Source: Camelus bactrianus (Eukaryota > Chordata > Mammalia > Artiodactyla > Camelidae). From it: DNA of 64,000 bases. The stretch covers positions 17,619,412-17,683,411 of the forward strand of contig NC_133541.1 of assembly GCF_048773025.1 (NCBI RefSeq). The letters run 5' to 3'. The notes under the pieces are model-generated. The model worked only from the letters and a program-made list of their open reading frames with translations, did no database searches and had not been told where the DNA came from. How positions within the stretch are numbered: position 1 is the stretch's first letter; each line of letters starts with the position of its first letter. A program made the translations under genes and the position numbers. Below are positions 25,245 through 38,019 of this stretch, piece by piece.

Positions 25245-25697
25245 TGCTGACGCCATCGAGTCATCAGCGGCTGCCGCCTCCCCCCAGTAAAGAAGCCTGC
25301 AGCCCAGCCTCTGCAGCCACTCACAATGGTGCATCCTGCGGGGACTCAGAATAAGAAAGGACAGGACACTGGCCCTAGATAGCTAGGTGCTTGTCAAAGG
25401 AATGAATTCAATGAGCCCAAATGTTTGCTTCCTCCCATACATAGAAAAGCACTAAATTCTTTAACTTAAGATGCCTGGTTTTTTTTTAGATAACAAGCAA
25501 TCTTTTATTGTTCCAACTACCTGGTCTTTGTTGTAAAGCTCCTATATATCCTAGCTCCTCCCCTACCTCTTTAGAGCGGTCCCTCAGAGCGATCTGAGAG
25601 GCTGTCACCTCGGGCTCTAAGGGGTTCGGGTCCTCAGAAATGTCTGCCAAATAAAACAACTCCCAACTTTTAGGCTTTGCATTTATTTCAGTTGACA
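25245..25697 (+). mobile_element. Solo LTR, ERV1-like fossil
   Basis: A block rich in LTR hallmarks on the plus strand: TGCTGACGCCATCGAGTCAT near the left, TATATATCCTAGCTCCTCC as the TATA region (about 25544), CCTCTTTAGAGCGGTCCC, a polyadenylation signal AATAAA at about 25649, and the U5 end TTCAGTTGACA. I recognise the R/U5 as that of a mammalian ERV1 LTR. The left edge is uncertain and could lie further upstream; I found no matching target duplication. No internal region adjoins it. Confidence 0.6.
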
Positions 25698-25699
25698 CG

Positions 25700-28600
25700 T
25701 GGAACAAGTACCAGCCCTGAACTCTCAGCCTCTGAATGACTTACATTTGAGTCCAACACATCTATTGTGTCCTTGAAGCCTGGGAGACACATGCCGGTTC
25801 TCAAAGCATGAAAGCTGCTCTCCCTAGATTTGTGGACCCACAGTAAACTGAAGCACTTATAAAATTTTCTTTCTGAATCTCCAACTCTCTGACTACTTCA
25901 ACTCTGAGATATTTATAACTTCCTGTGAGGAAGGTATCAAGTTTCAAAACTAGTCTCTTACTAACACATTTGCTAGCACCGTCTGGGTGGTCCTATTTAA
26001 GAATATGGAGAGATTTGGTTCACGTTATCTTTAACCAAAGATGGGACTGCAAAGTCTCCACTTTAACACTTGTTCCACTCCTTTGCACTAGGTTATTTGC
26101 ATATAGCTTGGATGGAATGTTCACAAGCAAATGAAAAATGAAGAGATGGATATGCTCAAGCTCTTCCCTGATACATCAGATTGTATAATCAAGAAAGAAC
26201 TTAGAAAGAATCAAACATCGCACATGGAATGTAGGTAAGCACATCAAAAAGCAAACTTTTTTAGGTTTACTGAATACAGTCATAATTGTTCAATGAATTG
26301 ATTTATTCTATCAAATCGTATAGTTTTCAAAACTGTGTACTCAAATCATGACCATCTACAATACATTCATTATACATGCATATTTAAAATCCAAAAGTAT
26401 TTTGACTTTTAATCATAAAATATGTGGATTTAATAATGTAACTTCTTAGGACTATCCAGATTGAAATATAAATAATCAATGAATTGAAATAGCCAATATC
26501 TATTTCTTACAGCTATCACTGAGATGATATTCTGTCCTCCCTAATGATAAGTGTGTTCTCTATTAGTGATACTAATCACAAACTTATATACAGAAGATGC
26601 CGTCTATGTATTAGCATACTAAATATACTTTCCAACATGTACTCTTTTGCATGTAGAGGAAAGCTTATTCCCTTATATTACTATATACCATAACTGTGAG
26701 AAAGAATGATACATTCTTCTTGTATAAGGATCCTGGTTGTAGAGGTTAGCCTAAGTTTCTTATGTGTTGGCATTTGTTTTCTATCCATAGACTACTCTTT
26801 TGTACTCATTTTGCCCCAAATATACTTGACATAATTCTTTGTTAATTATTTTGGGCAAGTTATTACAGTACATTATAGTATAATGGTTATTTTGTCAGTA
26901 GAGACAATGACAGAAAAATCTAAAGAATAATCATGAAGAGTAACCTGTTCACTCATTCAGTAACACCAAGGCTTACTAAATTGCAGATAAACATATTCAC
27001 AAGCCTCACGCATGGCTAGTGTCATGTCACTTACAAATTTTGGATTAATATAAAAAACTCTGATATATTCACTTAGTGGAGATATTGACACAGGAAGGAA
27101 ACTATTTCTGCATTAAAAAATAAATACTTGGATGAAACCACATGTGTCTGGGCCAATTCTAAATTTACGAGTTAGCAGCTGCAGACATGCAATTGTTCTT
27201 TTATTAAATTATTTTTCTAATTGGGTTTCAGGTCTTTCAAGATAACTATTTATGATAGGCTACCAAATGAAAACTTTTGCCAGTTTCTCAATTGTCCTCA
27301 TATTTCCCAACTTTTGAAAACAACTAAACCAATAAAACAAAGCAAACAAAAACAAAAACAACAACATACGTGGGGAACAAGTTTAGCACTGGTTAAACTT
27401 ATCTAAAATAAAGATACTTTACTTAAAACAATGATACTAAAAGATATGGACAAACATTATAAAAAAAAGAATAAGTAATAAACATTTGAATACAAATAAA
27501 GAATTCGATCACTATATTTATCCTGTGAGTTTCCTAAATTATTAATATTATATTATTACATTATAGAATAATGTTCCATAATAACATTATTAGAAAAATT
27601 AATATTATTTCAAATTTTAACATTCCTCAATACATAAAAATTATGTCAATGTAGGAGTGTAATTTCCTTCATCCCTTCCCCATCTCCCCCCAAAATGAAT
27701 AGATAAAATAGGTACATTCCAAATCAGATAACCATAAGAAGATTCAGTTTCTTAAAAAGGCATTTGACAGACATGAAGTTATGCATAGGCACAGATCAAA
27801 ATGCCATAATCTGGTAAATTATGTTGATATACTTAAGAAATTTAAGTAATTCAGAGCAATAACCAGGGGATTTAGTCATCTGTTTGCCTAAAACCCTGAA
27901 TAATTACAATAGCTTTAAATCTCCATATCACTCTATGGTTCCAGGTATGGTAGACTAAGGGGTCACTAAGCTTAAAATTCTAAAAGCATTTATGGGACAA
28001 GGTTTTCAAAATTAATATTTTTATATTTTTATAAAGGTAAAGGAAAACAGGCTGATCTTAGATAAAGTGTGTGTGTGTGTATATATATATACATACACTA
28101 CATTTTTTTCAAGATATTTCTTCTGATATCAATAATATTATATAAGAATCTGGGATCTCTTTTGCTACTGGGCAGTAGCAACTGAAATAATGATGTATAT
28201 ATAAATGTCTTACGATGATAATTCTTTCAATAAGTGTCAACTGAGTACTAAGTACAATTGTGTTAGGGTCACAAAAATTCATATTCATGTCAAATGCGTT
28301 CATACAGCAAAAACAAGAAACTCACAAAAAGCACAACACAAAAAGCAAATTTCAAAAGCACAGAAAATGAGAGAAAGAACAAAGATTTCCAGTTAATCAT
28401 GTATATAATGCTTTGAACTCACTGTTTATTAATTTTTGGTTCGGTTGTCATAAGATGAACATTCCACTGTCACTGCCTGTCTCATACTAAAATCCAATAC
28501 AACGCTGAACAAGAAAAAAATAATGCTGACAGAATAAACAACAGTTTTCAATAACCCCTGAGCTAAAGTAAGCACCTCTTTCATATACAAATAAAGGAAA

Positions 28601-29640
28601 TCCAAAACTCCTTGTTTTGCCTGTAATGCGAATGCCTCTTTGTAGGAAGCACACCACAAATATCCCCCTTTCATTTCTCACCCCATTAACCCCCTTGACA
28701 AAAGATGCTGCAGAGCTTGGAAGAGTTCAAAGTCTTTTCTTTGAACATTTCAGATGTGCTGAACTGTAAGAGTGGGAGTGGCTATTAATTTCACTTGGAT
28801 TAACAAGTATCTTTCAAAAATGATGTGTGTCTACAAACTCTTAAAATCTTACAGTGTCTCTGAACAACCCTACTTTTGAATGAAATAAAAGAAATAAAAT
28901 TAGAAATGAACTTTGAAAATGAAGCGATTTGTCATATTCAAATGAGATAATCTTGAAACTGATCCTAATTAACTTTGCACTTTACAATATTTTATTCTCA
29001 TTAATGAAGGAAAATATGAGAATGGCTTTACAGAAAGAGCACTTTTTAACGTGAGTTATAAGGACCTACTTCTTTTAATGAGCAATAAGCAATATGGAAT
29101 ATAAATTATTTCTGCAAATTAAAAATATTGGCAGAGTCAACCAGAGAGGAATTAATGCTACACCGGCACCCTAACATATTCCTTTCTGTTCACTGACATG
29201 AACAGTGTTGCAGTTTTATTTTGTTGATAGTCCTTCCTTGTTTTAACTTCAGTGACTTCATGTACCTATCTTTTAAACGCCTACAAAACTCACTGATAAC
29301 CAAACAATAAAATTATAATGCTAACTCCTTGAAATTAGAAGGAACCAAACATCCTTAGCAACTTCCTCTTTAATTACAGAAAGTGGTCGGAGATATTTCA
29401 CAAGGATCATTTCTATGACATCTCTTGGAAATTGTAATAACCTCTTTCAGAGCTCTTTGAAAGCAATGAATAATAACTTCCCCAAAATTCCCTGCATCAT
29501 TTGTCATCTCTTCTAAGCCAAGAGACCTCCCAAGTTAGTGGCCACAAAATATGTAGCATGTTCTCACCATCAGGTACAAGATTTATATTTAATATCTTCA
29601 CAAGAATGAGCATGTAAAAGCTGAAAATGACTATAGCCAA
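25700..29640. other. AT-rich DNA, repeat-poor
   Basis: No gene recognised. It contains a GT/AT tract at 28067-28091 and AT-rich runs near 27540-27610. Open frames such as 28429-28674 (minus) carry no recognisable protein features. Confidence 0.4.
28067..28091. repeat. (GT)7(AT)5 microsatellite
   Basis: Seven GT units followed directly by about five AT units. Confidence 0.9.
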
Positions 29641-30060
29641 ACCAGAAATATGGATTTAAGTTCCTTCTGAAGTCTGCTCAATGAACATCCTCTGTGACAA
29701 AGAACACCCCACTTTATCTAGTTGCTCCAGCCAAAAATATAGAGAGTACATTTATTCATCTTTCCTTATCCTTCATATCAATGTATTTCAGTGTATTTTT
29801 TCCGACTTTAAGGTCATATTCTCTCTCTGTGCATATTTTCCTCCTTTCTTAGTATTAGATAATCTTGGGCTATTGCAATAATTTCTTATCTTGCCCCCAT
29901 TCTTGCCCCATATTACCTGGTTGATCAAATAATTCTTTATACGACATAATTTCTCTGCTTCAGATCCACCAATGGTTTCCATCTTATTTCAAATAAAATC
30001 AATCCTGTCCTGGCTAAAAGTTCTGATTTACCTATCTTGGAAGATCTGCTTGCCACTGTG
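29640..30060 (+). mobile_element. L2 LINE fragment, ORF2 3' part
   Basis: Sense order of L2 phrases: TAGTTGCTCCAGCCAAAAAT, CTTTCCTTATCCTTCATATC, GGGCTATTGCAATAATTTC, and CCAATGGTTTCCATCTTATT followed by AAATAAAATCAATCCTGTCC. Overlapping small frames (29681-29881 plus, 29788-29982 minus) are remnants or shadows. Confidence 0.6.
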
Positions 30061-30069
30061 GACTTAAAG

Positions 30070-30600
30070 TGTGACCATTTTGAAAGAAAGTATAGTATTT
30101 GATATCTCTATTGCAGTTTTCATTAATCCATGAATATTTGATATTTAAAATTATTATACAACCCAAAATGTGAAAGACATTTAACATTTTGAATATGAGA
30201 TGTCATTTATAGAAGTAAAATATGAAGCAAAAGTTGAAAATGGAAAATACTACTTTAAAAAAATCCTTAAGTGTGTATTCAACGTAGACAAAATTCAGTT
30301 ATTAATACATAATGCATTCCTTGAATTATCTTGCTGTCTCATTAAAACTTGTAGTCTGTGGGGGTGGTGCAGAAGAGAAATCTGAATTTGCCTTCATTTT
30401 CCTCATTAGAAATGAACAAGTTTCATTAAGTTTATAGTTCAATTTGGATTTTAGGATGAAACATGATTTCTGCATTAAGAGAAGAGTAAGTTTTTCATAT
30501 ATCATCGTAAAATATCACTTAAGCTCTTCTGATATATGAACATTCCACATTTAATTTTAAATTGTCTTTGAAAGTTGAGCAATACTAATCAGACCCCTAT
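30070..30600. other. Nothing assigned
   Basis: About 530 bp of AT-rich DNA with no recognised gene or repeat. Confidence 0.4.
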
Positions 30601-30609
30601 AAAAGAGAA

Positions 30610-31020
30610 GAAAGAGTCTGTGAAAAGAGCCTGAAAGGAGAAAGATGCTTGGCATGTTCACAGAGCTTTCCGGAAATCAAGTGAAGGAATGGAGGAGAAG
30701 AAGAAAATGTGACCTGAGAGGTCAGCAAGGGGACAATATGGAGATCTTTGTAGATTTTGTTTAAAATATAATGAGAAACCTTGGGAATATTAAATAAAAG
30801 TGAAATATAGGTTTAAAAAAAAATTTATGTTGGCTGTGGTGTGAAGTGCTTTAAGAGGGGAGGTTAGAAGCAACACATCCTGTAGCCATTGTAGGTGTCC
30901 AGGTGAAAGTTCATGGAAGTTTGCACCAGCGTGATACCAGCTAATGGGGTGGGAAAAATAGAAGTTTATTAACATGCACTGAGATGGGTAAAAACAGAGC
31001 AGCTGGCTAACTGAATAAAT
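30610..31020 (-). mobile_element. L2 LINE fragment, left part of a split copy
   Basis: The plus strand shows antisense L2: GCTTGGCATGTTCACAGAG, GTGACCTGAGAGGTCAGCA, TTGGCTGTGGTGTGAAG, CCATTGTAGGTGTCCAGGTG and GCACTGAGATGGGTAAAAAC. The element resumes after a MER5A-like insertion. Confidence 0.65.
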
Positions 31021-31039
31021 CAATAGGTCATTTTAGAAA

Positions 31040-31230
31040 TGATGGGTTTAAATACCTGTAAGCAAGTCCTTGGCTCATAAGCATTACCTGGGAAGTCGTT
31101 AGACGTTAATACTCAGGCCCACACCCAGAAATACTGATTCCGAAATTCTGCAGGTCAAGGCCCAATATCTGAATTTTAACAAACACCCTAGATGGTGTTA
31201 ACAAAAGCTGACGTTTGAGAACCATGCTAT
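31040..31230 (+). mobile_element. MER5A-like hAT-Charlie MITE
   Basis: AAGCATTACCTGGGAAGTCG, TACTCAGGCCCACACCCAGA, AATACTGATTCCGAAATTCT, TCTGAATTTTAACAAACACC and AGCTGACGTTTGAGAACCAT follow the MER5A consensus in order. It lies inside an antisense L2 whose two parts flank it. Confidence 0.8.
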
Positions 31231-31289
31231 GAAAGATACAAGAGAAAAGGTCAATTATAGATATCTATCTATATATATGATTTTATGGA

Positions 31290-31460
31290 TTTCAGAGCAG
31301 AAGTTTGAGGCAGAAGCAGAAATCTGGAAGTGATCAGCACATAAGTGGCATTTAACACCATGGGAATGGTTGAAATTCCCTGCACTGAGTGGGAATGAGA
31401 GAGAAGTGCCAGGACTGAGGCGGACGTTTCGAGTTTTTGGTATTGGGCCCCCAGGGAGAC
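31290..31460 (-). mobile_element. L2 LINE fragment, right part of the split copy
   Basis: AGCAGAAATCTGGAAGTGAT, CAGCACATAAGTGGCATTTA, ACACCATGGGAATGG and GAGAGAAGTGCCAGGACTGA continue the antisense L2 from 31020 at a later consensus position, so the two pieces were one element. Confidence 0.6.
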
Positions 31461-31464
31461 AGGA

Positions 31465-32950
31465 AAGCAGAGGACGTGAGGTGGTTTTAATCTGGCAATG
31501 AGCTTGGAAAGTTACTTTTAAATCCTTAAAGCCTATATTTTCTAAAATGAGACAAATGTCTTCTAAATGCCTATTTGCTTTTTATTACAATTTTAAATCA
31601 TACACTTTCATGTCAATTTTGATTAGGTATAACATTCTTTTAAATATTTGGTTTTGAATTACAAGAATATGCATTCTTTAATAAAGGTCATTTGTGATCA
31701 GAGTATAAATAATTGGAAAAAATAAGCTAAGTGAAGGAAGAGATTTTAAAAAGAGGATGTAACACACAATGTCCATGGAAGCTGAGGAGTTCTGCATGCT
31801 TTACAAAGTGGGATGCTAGTTTATGTTTAACAACTGGCTCTCCAAAAAAAGAAAGAAAAAAAAAAAGATTAGCAACTTTTGCCAGTTTCTGCTCTGTAAC
31901 TCCCAGCAGCACGGTCAGAGTTGGCAAGAGACGTTTAATAGCACCCCATTATATAGTATTGCTGTCACAAAATGCAATGGATAAAAAAAAATCCAAAACA
32001 TAGATAATAAATAGCAAAATAAATTATAAACAAAGGAGTAAATTATAAACAATTATAAACAAAGGAGTTTAACATTCACTCTGCAAAATTCCTGAGAATT
32101 TACTGGTCAGCTCTCATGAACCCACTCCTCACCTGAACTTAAAGGTCTAAGACATAAAGTGAAGTTATTCCAGGTCATGTGAACCTCTTATATTGATACT
32201 CTCAGTATATTTAACATATATTTGTTAGCTTTAAATTGTCAACTAAATTTGAGGTGTTCAAGAGTGGGAATCATGTTGTATTGTGCACTGTGTGTTCTTA
32301 AATTAAATAGCATGGAGCTGGACAAAACACCAGTTACCTGAAAAATTATTGATGTGTTAGTAAAACTCTGACCTGCTCCTTTTAGTTCTAAAAGTCTTTC
32401 AATGGAAAAAGCATTTCTGTAGAAGACTTTGAAACTTATGAAGGTTAAATCTCATTTAAATTATATTCATGATATAAATGAATTAGCTCATACAAGTTAC
32501 AGTTGTGAAATAATTTATGCAAAATCCTGACATGTTTTCTCCAGTTTAAGATATATATCACCTCGAAGTACAGAATCTATGCATGGATGACTTTTACTGA
32601 GCTTCAAGGTACAAAGACGAGTATGGTAATCATAGCAAAGTAGATCGAGAGGTTGGACAACAGTTTTGTGTAAGCTTGGTTCTTCAGCCTGATTAATTTG
32701 AACTGAACTATTCAAGGATTTTTTTCAGTGCCATGGAAGTGATTTTTTTCTAAAGTAGAAGAAACCAAGGTAAATTTATATCCTGAAAATTCTGAGCCCC
32801 TTCCCTGACATGAAAGCTGTAAGAGACCCCAGACATTGTCCTAGATTCTGAAACTTTGAGCATGACTGGAATTCATCCAAAGCCAAGTCATTTTTCTTTG
32901 CCAAACAAATGCGCGTGTAATTGCCAGGGGATATACTCCAAATGCTCCAC
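31465..32950. other. AT-rich DNA with a weak L2/MIR tail
   Basis: No gene recognised. A faint L2/MIR-like tail (AGAGTGGGAATCATGTTGTA) occurs at about 32260. A short local duplication of an AATTATAAACAAAGGAGT unit occurs at 32022-32067. Confidence 0.4.
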
Positions 32951-32953
32951 GCC

Positions 32954-33385
32954 TGTATTCGTTCCCTAGGGATGCCAGGACAAAATGCCACAATCTGGGT
33001 GCCTGAAAACAACAGAAATGTATTACCTCACAGCTCTGAAATTATGGTGTCAGCAGGGCCATGCTCTCTCTGAAATCTTTAAGAGAGAATCCTTACTCTC
33101 CTCTTACTAGTTTATGGTGGTTTGCTAGCAACTCTTGGAGTTCCTTGGCTTGCAAATACATCACTCCAATTTCTGTTTCTACTGTCACATGGTCATCTTT
33201 CCCTTGTGTGTCTCTATCTTCTCTTATAAAGACACCAGTCCTGTTCGATTGAGACCCACCCTAATGACCTAATCTTAATTCAATTATGTGTGCAAAAACT
33301 CTACTCCTATTAAGGTAACATTCATAAGTATTCTGGATTAAGGCTTCCATGTACCCTTTTTTCAGCTACAATTCGACTTATAACA
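32954..33385 (-). mobile_element. MLT1-type MaLR solo LTR (ERVL-MaLR fossil)
   Basis: Plus strand begins TGTATTCGTTCCCTAGGG and carries CAGCAGGGCCATGCTCTCTC, GTTCCTTGGCTTGCAAATAC, AAGACACCAGTCCTGTTCG, CCACCCTAATGACCTAATC and ends CTTATAACA, which is MLT1 read backwards. No internal region next to it. Old, placental-wide family. Confidence 0.85.
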
Positions 33386-33389
33386 GCAC

Positions 33390-34955
33390 CTTACTAAGTA
33401 TGACCCCCCCCCTTCTGTCTCCAGAAGAGGAGTAAACACTCTGGAATGTATCATAGATTTTAGCTGACTGACCAAATGTTGAGGATTTAATTATTACACA
33501 GTTACTGTTACATAATTAATAGGTCTGAGTTTTGAAAATGTTAACATCCCAGAGTTGATAGTATTCTTTCCAAATTTAATAAATAACGCATCATTTTAGA
33601 TATTTTAATGACTCATGCTGGCTTATACTTTTATTTCTATAACACTCACTTTACACACTCAAATTAAAATTATTTCATATTTAATGTGAGGCTCAAAAGT
33701 GTTTCTGTTCTACTGTTTCTTTTTTATCTATTTCCATTATAGTTAATCATGTTTCCTGTTCATTTCAACTTAAAAAAAAACCTGAATGACAGAAACATCA
33801 TTTTAAAAAATCTATTAAAATCTGCTCCCTTTCATGCACCTTGAATAAGTATTTCCATTTAAGAGCACTATAAAAATGTTGGCATGGCTGTAATGAGATA
33901 ATTAACTTTATTGCTATTATCATGGTATGAGGCTAAACCGTACCCTCAGCAAGAGAATTAGTGTCCAGCTGTTTCAGGTGTCTCTCTAAGAATTTTCACA
34001 GGACAATGTGAACTCTTCTGTTATTAAAAAAATTAATTATCTACTACTCATGCTTTAGTTTTTCATCTTAAAAAGACACTTCATCATATCAGGTCATGAA
34101 ACAAATTTTCTGATTTACCTATCTTGTATTTCTTTGTTTTGTTTGATGTATAATGAAGTTTATAGAATATTTTCAAATGAAAATAATTATGAACCATATA
34201 ATATTTGATTCTTAGTTTAATGCCAAAATTAAGATTGCAGTTATTCTGTGTCTTATATAATCTTACACAATCAGTAAAAAAATTAGTGCATTTCAAATTG
34301 ATATACTTAATTAAATAAAAAGCTCAAGAATATATCATCCAAATAATTCAACAATGATGTGAGCCAAGAAGCATAAAGACCAAGGATCTCTGTTAGTTGA
34401 GATGGTTTTTGAATGAGTTTTGAATGAGTGAATGAGATGCATTGACTGTGATAAGAATATAAATATAGAAAATTATTTTGCTAGAAAATTGCAGCATGTG
34501 GAAGAGAAAAACCTATTCTTAGGGAGCATATTAGAAAAATACTAAGGAAAATAATGACTTTAAAAGAAGAAAATAATTAATACATAAAATGAGGCAAAGA
34601 AATAATTGTGAATTAATAAATAAATGACTTCTCAAATAAATACATGGAATATCAGATAAAGCAAGTTCAGCAAATAGGCAAAAGTAGAAACTAAAGGCAA
34701 TAGTGAATATCAAGTTTAAAACATTATAGTGCTAGGAAAGACACTAGAAAACCTAGAGAATTTTTCTGTTTCTTTGGAAAGGAAAAATATGAATAAAAAC
34801 AAAAATTGTGGTATAATATTATTTGGTTTAATTTTGAATCTCATTAGTCAGAATTTTAAAGAATGGCTCAAAAATTACTCATAATGTGGCCATGCAAATC
34901 AAAGCAGAAATAGAACTTTAACTTTCCACTTATGACAATTTAAGAAGTTTCATAA
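33390..34955. other. AT-rich DNA, nothing assigned
   Basis: About 1.5 kb without a recognised gene or confident repeat. Minus-strand open frames at 34084-34296 and 34531-34713 show only AT-driven composition. Confidence 0.4.
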
Positions 34956-34959
34956 TATC

Positions 34960-35580
34960 CAGCAATATCAAAGGCATAAGAAATGAAAATGTTCACAATC
35001 TTTTGGTGACAATTTAAATTGATGGATGTGACTCTTCTAGGGAGCAGTTGGCAATATCTAGCAATATTTAAACATGCTTTATTTTTGACTCAATGATCAA
35101 AAGAAGTGAGTACAGAATAGTCATTTTGTTACTGTTAGGAAAAGCAGAAATATATTCAAGAGAGGCCACCCTGTTAAATAAGACTATAGGTAATTCATAG
35201 GCTAAAACAAATAAGCCAAAAAAACCTGTGTATTCATGAAAGAAGGAGGTAGATCTCTAAGGGCTAAAAAATACTTTAAATAAATAGCTATCTACAGAAA
35301 AATGTGTGTACTATGAATGCTTACCTCTGTGAAAATAGTTGTAGTTCAATATAAATAACAAATACAAACCTTTGGGAAGGCAGTGGGTGGAGGGTGATGG
35401 AAGATTTCCTATCTCACTTCATTTCTTTTGCTTCTTTATTTGCATATTATTGATTGATTGATTGATTGATTATTTCAATTGTGGTTAACCAGGAGATAAT
35501 CTTAGTGGTCTTTTTAGTTTTTATCATTATACTTCTCAATTTTTATAGAAATGTATTAAACATTATATAAACATACTAAT
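34960..35580 (+). mobile_element. Old L1M (L1MC/ME-like) 3' region
   Basis: Sense phrases in order: GTGACAATTTAAATTGATGG, CTTCTAGGGAGCAGTTGGCA, a middle with GAAGGAGGTAGATCTCTAAG, TGCTTACCTCTGTGAAAATA, then the 3' UTR style phrases GTGGGTGGAGGGTGATGG and CTTCTCAATTTTTATAG. Heavily diverged. Confidence 0.65.
35449..35472. repeat. (ATTG)n microsatellite
   Basis: Nearly six perfect tetranucleotide units inside the L1M fragment. Confidence 0.9.
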
Positions 35581-35584
35581 AACA

Positions 35585-36820
35585 CAGGGAAGAGTGAGGG
35601 AAGGGTATTCAATAAATACTGCTGAAATTTTTTAACAACTGGAAAATAACAACTCAAAGCCTTACCTCATTGTACAAATTACCTCATGCAATACATTCAT
35701 CCATTCCAGATAAACCAAAATGTCACCGAAAACAAACTGAAATATATTATAAGGAATGTTTATCAAACACTGAAAGAATGATAGCTTATGAATCTTTGAG
35801 GGCTAACAGAAATGACAAAAATAACTCTCAAAAATATGCATTATAGAATAAAGAATTTGTTAAGGATATTAAAACAAAATTGTCCATTAATAAGTCTGAG
35901 AAATACTATATCAAAAATTAAAAGTATGTAGTCGAGTGAAAAGCAAAGATCAGAAACCAGTTGCCAGAAACAAAGAGGGAGGAAGGAGAGGGATTAAAAA
36001 CACATCATAAGAGCTGGTACTGAATGTCTGTGGAACACTGGGGTGTGAGGCTGCACTCAGCAACTAGGTGGTTGGAAGTGGGCTTCCTACATAATCCTGA
36101 GTTAAGAAGGGACTTTCAGTCTTTTAAATTGGAACTAGAAAAATACCCCTGGCCTGGGGACATGGCATGGAGGCTGGCTGCCTACATGGTGGCAAAACAA
36201 CCACTGAAAGGAAAATCAGGTGTTACCCATCCTTGTGAGAACTTGAGTGTCAGGAGACGTTACCATGAAAATCAAACTAGAACCAATACAATCCAGTGTA
36301 TCCCAGCAGAATTAAACAAAAATCTGCCCAAAGGAATATTTATGAACACAGGACACCTGCAAAACTCTCAGAGAGGATGACACACCCTGAAGATAAACTC
36401 ACACCATGCAAGAAAACACATGAAAAATCACTAGAAGAGTGTCCACCAAAGCAGAAAAGAGCCCAACCTCTCTCCATATAAATATTGTTAATTTAGTTAA
36501 TTGAGCAATTTGTAAGTTTATAAATCCTGACCCAAATCTTTTATGGAAAATTTGTTTCAGTAAAGATGCCAAGAGAATATATCATTAAGTGAAGAAACAA
36601 TGTAAGAAGGAAACAACTGTGATTCTAGTAAATTAACAGGCAGACCACAAACATATAATTTACAAACATACAATTAGGAATAAATCAAGAAAAATGGTCA
36701 AACAAGAGACAAGTAAAGAAAATAAGAGACAAAATAATGAATGATATATTTTTCACAGATCTAATTAGCAAAATATATTAACCAAGGCTGGCAACAATAA
36801 GCTGTAAAGGATCACTCTCA
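35585..36820. other. A-rich DNA with an unassigned open frame
   Basis: The stretch is A-rich on the plus strand, which would suit an old LINE in sense, but I cannot match it to one. It includes a 118-codon ATG-started frame at 36024-36380 with mixed, protein-like composition (start MSVEHWGVRLHSATRW) and no domain I recognise. A separate frame overlaps at 36296-36481. I cannot tell an old repeat remnant from a diverged exon here. Confidence 0.3.
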
Positions 36821-36822
36821 GA

Positions 36823-36824
<2 letters not shown>

Positions 36825-36859
<35 letters not shown>
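36825..36859. repeat. (TG)n microsatellite
   Basis: About 17 perfect TG units. Confidence 0.95.
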
Positions 36860-36862
<3 letters not shown>

Positions 36863-36864
36863 CA

Positions 36865-37590
36865 GCACAATGCTTTTGAGTAGGATATTGGCAGTTTTTA
36901 TATAGAAACTTAAATAATCAATGATCGATTTCTCAATGCCTTTTTAAGATCTTAGTGAAAATTATACTAAATGTACACTATTCTGTTAGTTCAAATATGT
37001 AATAGCACTATGTACCAAAAAGTCTTGCAATATGGGGTTATTTAAATAAAAGTATATATGCCCAATGGATTTCTGCCCAGATCTAAAAGTTAATTTTACA
37101 GAAAATACATAAGAACATTTAGTGGTAGCCAAATGCCTAGTGTGTAACTGTTCAAAAATGTTTGTTGAATAATGAACAGATAAAAGAGGATTTAAATCAA
37201 TCAAAATAAAAGCATATATATATAATATATATATTATATATAATGTTAGGTGGGAAATATAGGAAAGCTAAAACATCCTCATGCAAACTGTAAGTGAAGT
37301 TTTGAGAATATTTACATAAAGTTCTTAAAAGTGGAGCCACTGAATTATATAATCATGTAATCAAATTATTTATTAATCATGAATAAATTAATTTACTAGA
37401 TACATTTAGTGTTATTTATTCTTTCTACTGTTTAATGATGTCAAAGTAAGTATCATTTTATAGCAATAGTAAAAGGGACAGATAATTTTTTTAAAACCCA
37501 ATTCAGAATACACACCCTTTAGGAAAAAAAGATATATTCACTAATTTCTCCTAAATGTTAAATTTCTATTTCAGTCTGTAACACTGTCCC
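36865..37590. other. AT-rich DNA, nothing assigned
   Basis: No recognised gene or repeat apart from a TA-rich palindromic run at about 37213-37242. Confidence 0.4.
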
Positions 37591-37594
37591 ATGG

Positions 37595-37919
37595 TGGTCT
37601 TAGTCAGCTTGGGCTGTCATAACAGAATATCACATACTGGGTGGCTTAAAAACGGCCTTTACTTCTCACAGTTCTGGAGGCTGGAAGGAGACAGCTGCCC
37701 TCCTGCTGTGTGTCCCCGAGTGGCCTTTCCTTGGGGACAGTGAGCTCTCCTGTCTCTTCCTCTTCTTATAAGGGGATGAATCCCATCTCTAGGGCTTCAC
37801 GTCCATGCTCTAATTTAAACCTAGTTACCTCTCACAGACTCCACCTCCAAATACTGTCACATCAGGAGTGAAGGAGTCCACAAAGGATTTTAGGAGCACA
37901 AACATTCAGTCCGTAGACA
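37595..37919 (-). mobile_element. MLT1-type MaLR LTR fragment (ERVL-MaLR fossil)
   Basis: TTAGTCAGCTTGGGCTGTCA, CATACTGGGTGGCTTAAAA, CACAGTTCTGGAGGCTGGAA, CTCTTCCTCTTCTTATAAGG and the end TCAGTCCGTAGACA on the plus strand are MLT1 read backwards. Shorter than the other copies at about 325 bp. Confidence 0.85.
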
Positions 37920-38019
37920 TGACTGAATGTCATGTAATAAAATTATGTTACATTAAAATTCAAAAATTGTATTGTCTTTTTATTTCGTTGTCTTTTTTTG
38001 TCTCATTGGCCCTTGTCCT

